Positions 60,701-61,639 are shown, counted from the first letter of the stretch. The stretch: 64,000 nucleotides of DNA from Ariolimax columbianus (GCA_036924085.1 JAVGWX010000012.1:32856272-32920271), one strand, 5' to 3'. Translations and numbers: made by a program. The notes: generated by a model not told the origin, from the sequence alone.

Positions 60701-60984
60701 TTGGGCCAGGTGTCCTTCACCTTTGCGATGTTATCTCTGCAACGACCAGGTCGGGTCAGGTTAACGTTACCAAGGTCCTGTTCAGGATGTAGCCGATAGT
60801 CCCCGCCCACTACTGTAGACCTTCTACTACACAGCAGTCTCTCATCTTCGACATCCACTAAGTCAGGAAAAACACCGTCCTGAACATAATGACCAGCAGG
60901 CGTGTTCTCCAAAAACTCAAAGTCGTCTCCCGCTTCCAGTACAGAAAACACTGAGTCCGAATTTGAGCGAAGTGATCTATACAT
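2802..60984 (-). CDS. TRAK/milton: Trafficking kinesin-binding protein (TRAK/Milton), 14 coding exons
   Basis: Adaptor that couples kinesin-1 and dynein/dynactin to mitochondria through Miro (family knowledge). I joined 14 minus-strand exons, 5' to 3': 59733-60984, 36337-36413, 33269-33483, 29473-29554, 25783-25861, 24254-24384, 21617-21691, 19612-19811, 13808-14017, 11759-11914, 8269-8432, 6204-6350, 4140-4230, 2802-3477. All introns are GT-AG and phases agree, giving 1184 residues plus stop. The TRAK hallmark CAERVSQMTKTYNDIDAV starts exon 2. A coiled coil follows (about 418-700) with a CC1-box-like LAARIGQ (450-456) and a Spindly-like LASEL (686-690), then KVFETAR (709-715), LQIVKPLE (873-880) and HWQHLATPHLGGI (887-899). 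The protein is longer than vertebrate TRAKs (about 900-950) because of a 417-residue N-terminal exon. The usual TRAK exons just before the coiled coil (the EETLKYF region) were not found, so exon 1 may be an alternative first exon. A GTG two codons upstream could extend the frame but ATG is preferred. Confidence 0.95.
3546..3795. repeat. Minisatellite, 21-bp unit, intron 13
   Basis: About 12 units of aaactaaaatctcaagtgta and variants, starting about 70 bp upstream of the exon 14 acceptor. Confidence 0.9.
3796..4110. repeat. Minisatellite, about 22-bp unit, intron 13
   Basis: Units of the type cattacataacatcacacac. With the preceding array it fills almost all of intron 13 and ends about 30 bp from the exon 13 donor. 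Confidence 0.88.
4140..4230 (-). CDS. TRAK/milton: TRAK coding exon 13
   Basis: Encodes (E)QDMALTYTFTDSTVDSPGSY-RGQGSLFGT(S). TYTFTDS resembles the STFTFTT box of vertebrate TRAKs. The only acceptor that keeps frame with exon 12 is gtagag|AACAGG, which has a weak pyrimidine tract, so the 5' boundary is less certain than the others. The donor is ACAAG|gtcaga, ending in phase 2. Confidence 0.8.
4449..4735 (+). mobile_element. tRNA-derived SINE (type T1)
   Basis: The tRNA-like head has an A-box-like cccagtggtctcaaggtaaa and a B box ggttcaaatc at 4501-4510. The body contains the segment gtgagatcagacactcgtgt. Two more copies occur in minus orientation (17340-17720 and 58800-59550), supporting a dispersed family. 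Confidence 0.8.
4736..5329. other. Intron 12 sequence, no feature recognised
   Basis: No array, TE hallmark or coding similarity seen. Confidence 0.3.
5330..5690 (-). mobile_element. LINE 3' fragment with (ATG)n-like tail
   Basis: Minus-strand ORF with KIPWIAKRKNADILKELEI and GKRGRGRPRRRWTQDI, the typical C-terminus of non-LTR retrotransposon polyproteins. The copy ends in atgatgatgatgat. A relative with the same terminal block is at 30775-31060. Confidence 0.85.
5691..6203. other. Intron 12 sequence, no feature recognised
   Basis: AT-rich sequence with no recognisable gene, array or TE terminus. Confidence 0.3.
6204..6350 (-). CDS. TRAK/milton: TRAK coding exon 12
   Basis: Encodes SMTLRHWQHLATPHLGGIFE and ends IYSLSDFEED, strongly matching vertebrate LHHWQQLAQPHLGGILDPRPG and CLNDFEED. 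The acceptor is tttccag and the donor GATG|gtaagg, ending in phase 1. Confidence 0.95.
6480..6860 (+). repeat. Dispersed repeat (family R1)
   Basis: Related to sequence at 11230-11375, 13120-13350 and 31150-31440. Shared blocks include gctctggggtgtccaa, ctgttgacattta-like and the terminal aagctgtcattgtgtgagat. No coding capacity seen. Confidence 0.7.
7085..7290 (+). repeat. SINE core fragment (family S)
   Basis: Degenerate match to the S-family core: ggaaacaggctgt, then aaatcagatgtgttggataa and tatcacagcctcgctg. Confidence 0.6.
7515..8245 (-). repeat. Minisatellite, 22-23-bp unit, derived from the exon 11 donor junction
   Basis: About 32 units of type tgatttgacattgaccttc (plus strand). On the minus strand each carries tcattagaag|gtcaatgt, matching the real junction ccattggaag|gtaactgt of exon 11, and the first intronic bases gaatcattgagaag form a degenerate extra unit. 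Each unit therefore contains an AG|GT pseudo-donor in intron 11. Confidence 0.85.
8269..8432 (-). CDS. TRAK/milton: TRAK coding exon 11
   Basis: Encodes SGGTSPFSVRSPNPYALRSP and ends KISEKLQIVKPLE(G), the conserved PEKLQIVKPLEGS of TRAK/Milton. The acceptor is catgcag and the donor GGAAG|gtaact, ending in phase 1. The donor junction resembles one unit of the adjacent array at 7515-8245. Confidence 0.95.
8640..9362 (+). mobile_element. Mariner-like transposase fragment, split by a LINE
   Basis: The left part reads KIHRRMKVQY, a mariner helix-turn-helix signature. The right part reads NETAALLDKRKGSAHNIVHD then LRKVSARWV, a conserved mariner block. A LINE (8903-9234) lies between them with a target-site duplication, and a second LINE abuts the right end. 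Frameshifted and non-functional. Confidence 0.8.
8903..9234 (+). mobile_element. 5'-truncated RNase H LINE, copy a
   Basis: Encodes the LINE C-terminus (DAYYQLNRREQVVVFRLRTG and CPCGTGK) and ends in a GAA-rich tail. It is flanked by perfect 10-bp duplications gaatgcctcg at 8893-8902 and 9235-9244. Confidence 0.92.
9366..10720 (-). mobile_element. 5'-truncated RNase H LINE, copy b (longest)
   Basis: Reads on the minus strand as two overlapping ORFs. The first (10250-10717) is the end of the RT region (KINTLQNQAMRVITGGMKST). The second (9409-10275) is an RNase H domain (WTHAYTDGSVTN, FRAEAEALRAAV, LLTDALAVV, GNEEVDRLAKEGA) followed by the CPCGTGKMTAERLLQNC motif. D, E, D and D residues of RNase H are visible. 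The 3' end carries a GAA-repeat tail. Confidence 0.92.
10771..11111 (+). mobile_element. GAA-tailed SINE (family S), copy i
   Basis: Element starts ggatcaaaatgctgcagcgg and ends gagattgagaacgaacgaag plus a GAA repeat. Perfect 12-bp target-site duplications agactcagctgg lie at 10759-10770 and 11112-11123. No ORF. Confidence 0.92.
11230..11375 (+). repeat. Dispersed repeat R1 fragment
   Basis: Shares gtgggtggcttccttcttgc and ctgttgacatt blocks with 13240-13350 and 31240-31330. Confidence 0.65.
11759..11914 (-). CDS. TRAK/milton: TRAK coding exon 10
   Basis: Encodes GQPGVPGTDDLASALKKLAM and RRANEQSEKDFHEEEEERRR, matching vertebrate PGTPGSHDLETALRRLSLRRENYLSERRFFEEE. The acceptor is tttgatag and the donor GCAAT|gtgagc, ending in phase 2. 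Confidence 0.94.
11925..12030. repeat. Short tandem repeat next to the exon 10 acceptor
   Basis: Degenerate units of aaggaacaatctcaaggaat, starting about 10 bp upstream of the exon 10 acceptor on the gene strand. Confidence 0.6.
12120..12995 (+). repeat. Minisatellite, about 37-bp unit, intron 9
   Basis: About 23 units containing gatgtcctggtcagtatgtt and gtgcctgaccc. The unit resembles that of the 28.2-28.8 kb array and a single block at 27295-27330, so both arrays probably grew from one dispersed repeat. Confidence 0.88.
13120..13350 (+). repeat. Dispersed repeat R1 fragment
   Basis: Similar to 6490-6790 (tgcaaatacatccggttggt block) and to 11230-11375 (gtgcagctcggattattcc block). Confidence 0.65.
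13425..13630 (-). mobile_element. tRNA-derived SINE fragment (type T2)
   Basis: The minus-strand head reads gtgatgaagtggataagctg, with a B box ggttcgactc about 30 bp on, followed by an unrelated body. Read as a SINE rather than a tRNA gene because no complete cloverleaf is evident. Confidence 0.6.
13808..14017 (-). CDS. TRAK/milton: TRAK coding exon 9 (acceptor embedded in minisatellite)
   Basis: Residues 704-773: RSYNWKVFETARAAK and then Ser-rich sequence ending DMDSLYG. KVFETAR matches vertebrate KRVFETVR. The acceptor is ctcttccacag|ATCATAT and the donor TATGG|gtaagt. The polypyrimidine tract and AG of this acceptor are themselves the last unit of the 27-bp array at 14018-15150. The reading frame stays open from the exon back through the array to about 14517. 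Confidence 0.94.
14018..15150 (-). repeat. 27-bp minisatellite made of copies of the exon 9 splice acceptor
   Basis: About 42 units of 27 bp, directly abutting exon 9. On the gene strand each unit contains ctcttccacag|ATCATAT or a close variant (cttacacag|ATC), the same sequence as the functional exon 9 acceptor. The unit length is a multiple of three and the frame through exon 9 is open across about 18 units, to about 14517. Use of an upstream unit would therefore insert multiples of nine residues (SYSPLLFHR type). Further out, units carry ATAA, which introduces stops. Confidence 0.95.
15151..16336. other. Intron 8 sequence, no gene recognised
   Basis: Short repeats of caatccaaaaattcacac type at 15310-15440, otherwise no array or TE hallmark. 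Confidence 0.35.
16337..17126 (+). mobile_element. piggyBac-like element, internally deleted
   Basis: Bounded by TTAA sites at 16337-16340 and 17123-17126 with perfect 12-bp terminal inverted repeats CCCTACCAGACC. Inside are transposase remnants MKAFLGLRIYMEYSCIKPSY and QDYWTDEGF, a piggyBac-family signature (DDE_Tnp_1_7). The catalytic part is missing. The right terminus, including repeat and TTAA, is tandemly duplicated (about 60 bp), so a second possible end lies at 17063-17066. Confidence 0.9.
17340..17720 (-). mobile_element. tRNA-derived SINE (type T1)
   Basis: The minus-strand head has ctcgaggtaaagtgtccgcc and a B-box-like gcgggttccaatc. The body has gtgagatcggactcccgtgt. It ends near gaatcctggtatttaaacag on the plus strand. 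Confidence 0.8.
18090..18290 (+). mobile_element. LINE C-terminal remnant
   Basis: Degenerate plus-strand frame GFRNRGRLRTRWIGNVADIL followed by SASRLVLDR, matching the usual RGRPxxRW...AxxLAxDR end of non-LTR polyproteins. Confidence 0.65.
18310..19560. repeat. Minisatellite, 68-69-bp unit, intron 8
   Basis: About 18 highly similar units containing ggtaaatgtggtctgatagc and gagagacaatccatttcaag, ending about 50 bp from the exon 8 donor. A related single block at 18010-18060 may be the source. Confidence 0.92.
19612..19811 (-). CDS. TRAK/milton: TRAK coding exon 8 (Spindly-like motif)
   Basis: Residues 638-703 plus a split codon: LGCMQDKYDELNEMLEEAQD, then a His/Ser linker and TDSLASELETSLQQEL. 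LASEL (686-690) matches the Spindly motif that contacts dynactin's pointed end (LAAEI in vertebrate TRAKs). The acceptor is ctccacag and the donor GAAG|gtacac, ending in phase 2. A decayed partial copy of this exon's start lies in the upstream intron (19857-19913). Confidence 0.95.
19857..19913 (-). pseudogene. Relic partial duplicate of TRAK exon 8
   Basis: This intronic segment aligns with the first ~57 bp of exon 8 (for example gcctcttccaatatct versus gcctcttccaacatct, and ctcatatttgtcc versus atcatatttgtcc). It reads LECILDKYEVF-stop against LGCMQDKYDELNEM and retains an AG in the acceptor position (actag|CTGG). The stop and substitutions make it dead. Confidence 0.8.
19913..19940. repeat. 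(TTAG)n microsatellite
   Basis: Six to seven tandem gttagttag-type tetranucleotides beside the relic exon. Confidence 0.9.
20115..20265 (-). mobile_element. LINE C-terminal remnant
   Basis: The minus strand reads RERPRGRWKDDIK and TILDTMHLAQER, a decayed non-LTR polyprotein end. Confidence 0.6.
20443..20636 (+). mobile_element. 5'-truncated RNase H LINE, copy c
   Basis: Contains CGTGKMTAEHLLQNCPTYED and the same 3' end gtctgacagcgtacgaagaa as copies a, d and e. Perfect 13-bp duplications gatttcacaggtg lie at 20430-20442 and 20637-20649. Confidence 0.93.
20930..21610 (-). mobile_element. LINE reverse transcriptase remnant
   Basis: A minus-strand fragment has ELLYADEQC in place of the RT YADD box, followed by ETSKSLSL. 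The upstream portion is heavily decayed. Confidence 0.6.
21617..21691 (-). CDS. TRAK/milton: TRAK coding exon 7
   Basis: 25-codon, phase 0-0 exon LTNENKDIYEKLTMSAETQR-KLTKE, matching the vertebrate stretch before DKYAECMEML. The acceptor is atttcag and the donor GAA|gtatgt. Confidence 0.94.
21880..22480 (-). mobile_element. LINE C-terminal fragment
   Basis: Minus-strand frame LTYGSESWTISKHGHRSLEA and MWFYRRMLRIPWTAKKTND, a hallmark of CR1/RTE-like polyprotein C-termini. Confidence 0.85.
23060..23640 (-). mobile_element. LINE central fragment (between endonuclease and RT)
   Basis: The minus strand reads KDYQSAKEQWIESKVIE, then RWMVYVHELFNNNRGDIPS and IEALEKFSVDKITDLCNAI, matching the linker and RT start of CR1/RTE-like elements. 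It probably belongs with the 21.9-22.5 kb fragment, with the RT core lost or replaced. Confidence 0.8.
23881..24229 (+). mobile_element. GAA-tailed SINE (family S), copy ii
   Basis: Begins ggtatcaagacgcagagcat and ends gagattgagaacaaacgaag plus GAA repeats. Perfect 13-bp duplications aatcagatggtaa lie at 23868-23880 and 24230-24242. The insertion ends 24 bp from the exon 6 boundary. Confidence 0.93.
24254..24384 (-). CDS. TRAK/milton: TRAK coding exon 6
   Basis: Encodes ADVNNQVESLAEELHLKVEE and continues to AHITDLQKKIRK, collinear with the vertebrate SISEEL...VDLQKK segment. The acceptor is ctccctcag and the donor AAG|gtatgt. A SINE insertion (23881-24229) ends about 25 bp downstream of the donor. 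Confidence 0.95.
24395..25050 (+). repeat. Minisatellite, about 36-bp unit, intron 5, split by a LINE
   Basis: Units of type agttagttcattagttcagg and aatcaaacagaggatc. The array is interrupted at 24715-24927 by LINE copy d, which therefore post-dates the array. Confidence 0.85.
24715..24927 (+). mobile_element. 5'-truncated RNase H LINE, copy d
   Basis: Encodes ECTCGTGKMTTEHLLQYCPT and ends gtctgacagcgtacgaagaa. Duplications of about 16 bp (aaagaaaattagttgg) lie at 24699-24714 and 24928-24943. Confidence 0.93.
25395..25500 (+). repeat. Dispersed repeat R2 fragment
   Basis: Shares caaggcttctcaataggctc and atcaccacctcattag blocks with 27130-27270, 27955-28080 and 45120-45310. Confidence 0.6.
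25626..25735. repeat. (GA)n purine tract
   Basis: Nearly pure gagaga with some gagaaa, about 110 bp, roughly 50 bp downstream of the exon 5 donor on the gene strand. Confidence 0.95.
25783..25861 (-). CDS. TRAK/milton: TRAK coding exon 5
   Basis: Encodes SEQLKSDTDNLEEKEKRLVE and then DCIQQL, matching vertebrate EEKEQQLVNDCVKEL. The acceptor is ttgacag and the donor CTTG|gtatgt, ending in phase 1. Confidence 0.95.
25930..26655. repeat. Minisatellite, 74-bp unit, intron 4
   Basis: About 9.5 units containing gacccctcccatgtccaggc and caaacaagctgtatgatggg, 90-100% alike by eye. Confidence 0.93.
26690..26800 (+). repeat. SINE head fragment (family S)
   Basis: gctgacagcagccagcaacc and later gtcagcaaactaaagctg match the head of the S-family copy at 42486. 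Confidence 0.6.
26801..27954. other. Intron 4 sequence with weak repeat traces
   Basis: 27130-27330 resembles R2 and ends in gatcagtatgcttcacctga, a single unit like those in the 12.1 and 28.2 kb arrays. 26895-26950 resembles 48375-48425. No gene seen. Confidence 0.4.
27955..28800 (+). repeat. Dispersed element R2 carrying an internal minisatellite
   Basis: The left part (27955-28160) and right part (ttaccatagaaatg near 28800) match 45120-45355, which lacks the array. Between them lie about 17 units (roughly 36-42 bp) of tagtctgatcagtatgtttt and ccctgaccctgactaaca. A poly-C run of about 45 bp sits at 28069-28115. Confidence 0.8.
29020..29300 (-). mobile_element. LINE C-terminal remnant
   Basis: The minus strand reads RARGRPRKIWKDGVDKTLQG and SAATQLAYQRRLH, a typical non-LTR polyprotein end. 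Confidence 0.75.
29473..29554 (-). CDS. TRAK/milton: TRAK coding exon 4
   Basis: Short coiled-coil exon containing VDFLEKKVKTLEEENFSLRS, matching the vertebrate segment ending LEEENVVLRSE. The acceptor follows a long T tract (atttcag|ATCAGG) and the donor is GAG|gtatgt. It joins exon 3 in phase 2 and ends in phase 0. Confidence 0.95.
29665..30120 (+). mobile_element. Internally deleted mariner-like element
   Basis: TA-flanked with inverted termini cgaggcctgttcaaatgaaa (left) and tgaggcgtgctcaaatgaaa (right, read inwards). It retains the transposase N-terminus from ATG 29779: QRVVIRFLTAERCRPVDIHR and KTTVKNWTTMFKEG, a mariner helix-turn-helix. The catalytic domain is deleted. Confidence 0.92.
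30235..30560 (-). mobile_element. tRNA-derived SINE (type T3)
   Basis: Minus strand head catggtctaatggtaaaggg with a weak B box, then the body gaagcaaacccttagaaaat and an R2-like tail. Same arrangement as the plus-strand copy at 44830-45355. Confidence 0.75.
30775..31060 (-). mobile_element. LINE 3' fragment
   Basis: Minus-strand ORF KYFGHIKRHNGLEGTVMEGM and PGKRGRGRPRRQWYQDIQE, related to the copy at 5330-5690, with the same 3' block aaaggacatgct. Confidence 0.85.
31150..31395 (+). repeat. Dispersed repeat R1
   Basis: Closely parallels 6580-6830: gaaggtgccatctcatgtct, gtgaaggtgcaactctgggg and ctgttgacatttagttta blocks in the same order. It leads directly into the 58-bp array. Confidence 0.75.
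31395..31795 (+). repeat. Minisatellite, 58-bp unit, intron 3
   Basis: About seven near-identical units starting aagctctcactgtgtggggt. The unit corresponds to the single terminal block aagctgtcattgtgtgagat of the R1 copy at 6800-6850. Confidence 0.94.
32110..33060. repeat. Minisatellite, 42-bp unit, intron 3
   Basis: About 22 units of ggtgggaagaaatgctaaag and atgaaagacaatggatgta. A 294-bp (seven-unit) block is repeated: the variant attaaggatataacagatgg occurs near 32495 and 32789. Degenerate units continue to about 33250, close to the exon 3 donor. Confidence 0.95.
33269..33483 (-). CDS. TRAK/milton: TRAK coding exon 3 (CC1-box-like motif)
   Basis: Residues 444-514 plus a split codon, beginning KERDLELAARIGQTLL. 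The AAxxG in LAARIGQ fits the CC1 box that binds dynein light intermediate chain in TRAK, HAP1 and BICD-type adaptors (family knowledge). The acceptor is tttttgcag and the donor CCCAT|gtagga, a weaker 5' splice site, ending in phase 2. Confidence 0.96.
33510..34240. repeat. Minisatellite, 43-bp unit, intron 2
   Basis: About 15 nearly identical units of ccatgactgagagataatcc plus aactttaaagattaattaat. The most degenerate units are nearest exon 3 and the array starts within about 30-70 bp of its acceptor. Confidence 0.95.
34390..35225 (-). mobile_element. CR1-like LINE fragment (RT C-terminal half)
   Basis: The minus strand gives CADDTKQCRSLSSKAEVDIL (the A/YADD box with C for F), EFNVEKCTVIHMGR, KANAMLGMIKRNIKYRSKEV and LYKALVRPRLEYCVKVWSPY. 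The 3' portion is frameshifted but recognisable. Full of frame breaks and non-functional. Confidence 0.93.
35755..36300. repeat. GAT/ATT trinucleotide-rich minisatellite, intron 2→exon 2 side (intron 2 start)
   Basis: Units such as gattattatggtgattaata, about 24 bp, reaching to about 40 bp from the exon 2 donor on the gene strand. Because the sequence lacks stops in several frames it produces long low-complexity ORFs on both strands. Confidence 0.9.
36337..36413 (-). CDS. TRAK/milton: TRAK coding exon 2
   Basis: Encodes residues 418-443, starting FLCAERVSQMTKTYND and ending RLLEE, nearly identical to vertebrate TRAK1/2 and the start of the HAP1_N coiled coil. The acceptor is cttgcag and the donor GAG|gtcagt. 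The exon ends in phase 0. Confidence 0.97.
36840..37240. repeat. Degenerate minisatellite, intron 1
   Basis: Imperfect units containing cattacattggtgtt and ctataagctgactgaaaaaa. Confidence 0.8.
37905..38335 (-). mobile_element. LINE C-terminal fragment
   Basis: Minus-strand ORF with RDRRKNADIRNRRGTVSCVE and QKICWFGQDIRM, then TLCPRETTEVSYIVDRHKWA, a typical non-LTR polyprotein end. Confidence 0.8.
38698..40197 (+). mobile_element. Mariner-like element with a minisatellite grown inside its transposase
   Basis: Inverted termini: left tacaaaagtcgttccaatca, right (read inwards) tacgaggggcgttcaagtca, both continuing aaaccgg. The transposase starts at ATG 38855 (ACMEQRVVMKFLVKEGAKPA, EIYRRLQTQYGDETLS). 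It is interrupted by a tandem array, then resumes as GRTFVTGDPDRSGS, WAHHYTHKLKRASKQWKH and FQALL...GDYIEK. Frameshifts and stops make it inactive. Confidence 0.92.
38957..39664 (+). repeat. Minisatellite, 26-bp unit, derived from mariner transposase codons
   Basis: About 27 units of cacaatacggtgatgagaca plus ctcagc. The first unit is the transposase coding sequence for QYGDETLS; the normal frame resumes after the last unit. Confidence 0.94.
40285..40480 (+). mobile_element. LINE C-terminal remnant
   Basis: The plus strand reads FWNSQSKRSRGTPKHTQRRE and KEAEKTWTELEQMAQ, matching the WNPQGKRxRGRPxxTWRR...LAQDR end of LINE polyproteins. Confidence 0.75.
40975..41690 (+). repeat. Minisatellite, 33-bp unit, intron 1
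   Basis: About 21 units of gaataacatacgtgtgcttg plus attaggggtcatg. The period is a multiple of three, so long ORFs (GITYVCLIRGH repeats) appear on both strands. Confidence 0.94.
41906..42259 (+). mobile_element. 5'-truncated RNase H LINE, copy e
   Basis: Starts within WETEHTGYTKNDAYYQLNRR and ends gtctgactgcgtacgatgaa plus GAA repeats. Frameshifted at the CPCGTGK motif. Target duplications were not resolved. Confidence 0.88.
42486..43085 (+). mobile_element. Family S SINE, copy v, with an expanded head
   Basis: Starts near accaagatgcagcaaagcat and ends in the S-family core (agtcgggacgaaagacgcag, tatcgcagcctcgctgtaaa). The head block is tandemly amplified at 42540-42895. Confidence 0.85.
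42540..42895 (+). repeat. Minisatellite, 33-bp unit, derived from a SINE head
   Basis: About 11 units of gctgcttacgtcagggtcag plus cgcctcatagctg. In other S-family copies this is a single block (ctgactgctagcgtcagggc). Confidence 0.93.
43110..43325 (+). mobile_element. LINE C-terminal remnant
   Basis: Similar to 40285-40480: tgtggaatcccccaaacaag and a decayed RELE...DMAG pattern. Highly degenerate. Confidence 0.55.
43471..43536. repeat. (AT)n microsatellite
   Basis: More than 30 consecutive AT dinucleotides; self-complementary. Confidence 0.97.
43820..44790 (+). mobile_element. LINE reverse transcriptase fragment
   Basis: The plus strand gives NNIRYSDDTVLLAKREQELQ (YSDD RT box) and REYGLDISFGETKAMII, then NMDDPKNIYQNILTSRQLTN and YGAKTWTVNNQLVDN. 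A segment of about 53 bp is triplicated at 44355-44510 (acagattggtggaccacatc). Frames are broken throughout. Confidence 0.9.
44830..45355 (+). mobile_element. tRNA-derived SINE (type T3) with array-less R2 tail
   Basis: The head has A-box-like tgggctagtggttaag and a perfect B box ggttcgatccc at 44890-44900. The core shares atgcttgctgaagtcggatg with family S. The 3' part (45120-45355) matches R2 at 27955-28160 and its end near 28800, without the minisatellite. Confidence 0.8.
45356..45828. other. Intron 1 sequence, no feature recognised
   Basis: No coding similarity, array or TE terminus seen. Confidence 0.3.
45829..46500. repeat. Polypyrimidine (CTT/CTC-rich) tract
   Basis: About 670 bp, overwhelmingly C and T on the plus strand, with repeated ccaccagatccactcctcct near 46085-46200. 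Its long ORFs are low-complexity artefacts. Confidence 0.9.
46674..46804. repeat. Perfect 53-bp inverted repeat (foldback)
   Basis: Arms 46674-46726 and 46752-46804 are exact reverse complements (start ttagctgtctctgacgacat). The 25-bp spacer is TG-rich, and its own reverse complement recurs just outside the right arm (gtgtcacacacatacacaca, 46807-46826). Confidence 0.97.
46850..47160 (+). mobile_element. LINE C-terminal fragment
   Basis: The plus strand reads KLGWIGCTLRKAPSNVARQA and MTWNPQGKRKRGRPRNTWR, a classic non-LTR polyprotein end. Confidence 0.88.
47165..47765. other. Intron 1 sequence, no feature recognised
   Basis: AT-rich with no clear similarity. Confidence 0.3.
47768..47865 (-). 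repeat. SINE core fragment (family S)
   Basis: The minus strand has gctatctcagcctcgctgta and aactacgacacaacgtcaca, as in the 42920-43085 core. Confidence 0.65.
47866..48649. other. Intron 1 sequence, little recognised
   Basis: 48370-48430 resembles 26895-26950 (tcctcaacaaatactcgcca versus tcttcaacaaatccccacca). Otherwise nothing seen. Confidence 0.3.
48650..48970 (-). mobile_element. LINE C-terminal remnant
   Basis: The minus strand contains LTWNPQEKRKRTRPRNTWK-like sequence, related to the plus-strand copy at 46850-47160. Confidence 0.75.
49081..53305. repeat. 63-bp satellite array, about 67 units, intron 1
   Basis: Unit ggaattaaattggaattaaa, caatcttatcgtggtagtac, tttgtattagtcttcacttc, ctc. 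Units are almost identical. Occasional units lack 20 bp (near 49456, 50010, 50251, 51691, 52057) and mark higher-order blocks: sequence at 49476 recurs at 50273 and 52078, and 50693-51568 recurs at 52498-53328 (offset 1805 bp). The period is divisible by three, which explains the long repetitive ORFs. Confidence 0.97.
53557..53577. repeat. Poly-C run
   Basis: About 20 consecutive C residues. Confidence 0.95.
53660..53845 (+). repeat. Minisatellite, 20-bp unit
   Basis: About nine units of cctttcatcgtcaggttatt. Confidence 0.95.
53895..54230 (-). mobile_element. LINE C-terminal remnant
   Basis: The minus strand reads LTSIEKRQIVTTEIKCMREI, LKWFGYITRLPPHS and FKTKGRPRKRWLTEI, a decayed non-LTR polyprotein end. 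Confidence 0.85.
54231..55320. other. Intron 1 sequence, possible TE 5' region
   Basis: 54243-54300 (agatggcgccgtaacaggct) looks like the 5' leader style of LINEs, but I cannot link it to a coding part. The rest shows nothing clear. Confidence 0.3.
55325..55700 (+). repeat. G-rich tandem repeat (about 20-bp unit)
   Basis: Units like ggggtaggggttctagagtt with frequent GGGG runs, plus G tracts of 9-10 at 55595 and 55670. Confidence 0.9.
55745..56120 (+). repeat. Minisatellite, 41-bp unit
   Basis: About eight units of ggttagatggttctggagtg plus gtgtagttggttcgacagtg. Confidence 0.94.
56470..57560 (+). repeat. Pyrimidine-rich minisatellite, about 66-72-bp unit
   Basis: About 15 units containing tctctttaccaacctttctc and ccccctgtatatgtatgtt. 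Long ORFs in all three plus frames are artefacts of this low-complexity sequence. Confidence 0.93.
57561..57870. repeat. Simple-sequence cluster
   Basis: (CTGT)n near 57661-57692, (CT)n, a C run near 57817-57827 and (CA)n near 57849-57862. Confidence 0.9.
57871..58095 (-). mobile_element. Mariner-like 3' fragment
   Basis: The outer end is acgagggctagtcagtaaat. The minus strand reads AMIKRWKKCTEENV, resembling the end of mariner transposases (LxxRWxKCI). Only this terminus is seen. Confidence 0.6.
58355..58717 (+). mobile_element. Family S SINE, copy iii, with (GCCAA)n tail
   Basis: Begins near ggcagagcatgagctgcagt and follows the S consensus to gagattgagaacgaacgaag. It then has about six GCCAA pentamers (58688-58717) in place of GAA repeats. 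Confidence 0.9.
58800..59550 (-). mobile_element. tRNA-derived SINE (type T1) split by another SINE
   Basis: Matches 17340-17720 from its tail (aaatcctggtaatcaaacag) through the body. The tRNA head (tcgaggtaatgtgtccgcct, B-box-like gcgggttcgaat) is displaced to 59483-59550 by the S-family insertion. Confidence 0.88.
59132..59482 (-). mobile_element. Family S SINE, copy iv, nested in a T1 SINE
   Basis: Full-length S element in minus orientation, with tail cttcttcttcgttcgttctc on the plus strand. Flanks are ccaccgtgatt (59121-59131) and ccaccgttatt (59483-59493), an 11-bp target duplication with one mismatch. Confidence 0.93.
59733..60984 (-). CDS. TRAK/milton: TRAK coding exon 1 (N-terminal 417 residues)
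   Basis: Long open exon starting at the ATG at 60984 (MYRSLRSNSD) and ending in phase 1 at a consensus donor T|gtaagt. The product is acidic, Ser/Thr-rich and probably disordered. It has five hexapeptides of form TP[TS]Gxx at residues 183-209, a basic stretch SRRHSPPRLRHR near 293-304 and SRHRSASLSFASLF near 370-383. I see no homology to vertebrate TRAK N-termini. The phase-1 end joins exon 2 to give VNF-F-LCAERV, the same junction position as before LLCAERV in vertebrate TRAK. Confidence 0.85.
60358..60438 (-). repeat. Coding repeat: TP-[TS]-G hexapeptides in TRAK exon 1
   Basis: Five TP sites spaced exactly six residues apart (T183, T189, T195, T201, T207) in TPTGSMTPTGMQTPSG and onward. 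An 18-bp coding tandem repeat. Confidence 0.9.
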
Positions 60985-61046
60985 ATTCACGTGTCTTTGG
61001 CGCCCCCCGGGGCGGAAGCGGGGCGGCTTATAAGCTCAGTTTACAT
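60985..61046 (-). promoter_or_regulatory. Putative core promoter of TRAK (GC boxes, TATA-like, E-box)
   Basis: Reading towards the gene: TATA-like gcttataagc, GC-box-like ccgccccgcttccgcccc, and cacgtg just before the ATG. This is a local GC island in AT-rich sequence. A TATA so close would leave a very short 5' UTR, so an upstream non-coding exon is also possible. Confidence 0.35.
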
Positions 61047-61639
61047 TCTGATCACGTAAATGAAACTGTTCACAAAGACTATATACATGCATAGCGCTCA
61101 GTAATTTAACCGGCCTGTCGCCGAGGGCAGAAAATATACAGAGTCTTCTGTAATGTGTGTCTAAGGTTCACATTGGAGCAAAAGGGTAAATGTTTGCCTA
61201 CACTTCGGTGAAGATCAAATTATGCACAGTGGCATCACTGCCAAGCAAAGCGGTCACGTTACTGTGCTAAATATAGATTAAAGAACCTGCAAGTGTAGAG
61301 TATCATCAACCAGTTGGGAATTGCAGGGTTAAGGGAGAGATTTTACTTCCGGTTTAGACTTATAGGTACTATATTTGTCGACGTCGCGGGCACAAATTGT
61401 TGTCTCTGAAATAAGTCTTGAAAATTTACCCTACGCACGGGAGACCGAAGTTACGTTTTTAAGAGGCCTATGCTAAGCGCAGAATAATATTATCTATGCT
61501 AGATAATAAACTGAACTCTTATATTTGACCTCTGAATTAAAAAATTAAATTAATAAGTTATACTTAGTTCGAATAGTAAATAAACAAGGCGAGATAATAA
61601 CTATTTAAAAATATATACATGGTCACACACATTCATTCC
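61047..61639. other. Upstream region of TRAK exon 1
   Basis: Unique-looking sequence between the putative promoter and the 22-bp array. No ORF or TE hallmark. Confidence 0.35.

Noticed and set aside
60985..60990. GTG start two codons upstream of the TRAK ATG
   Set aside because: Animal nuclear genes rarely start at GTG; the ATG at 60984 is adjacent and in frame.
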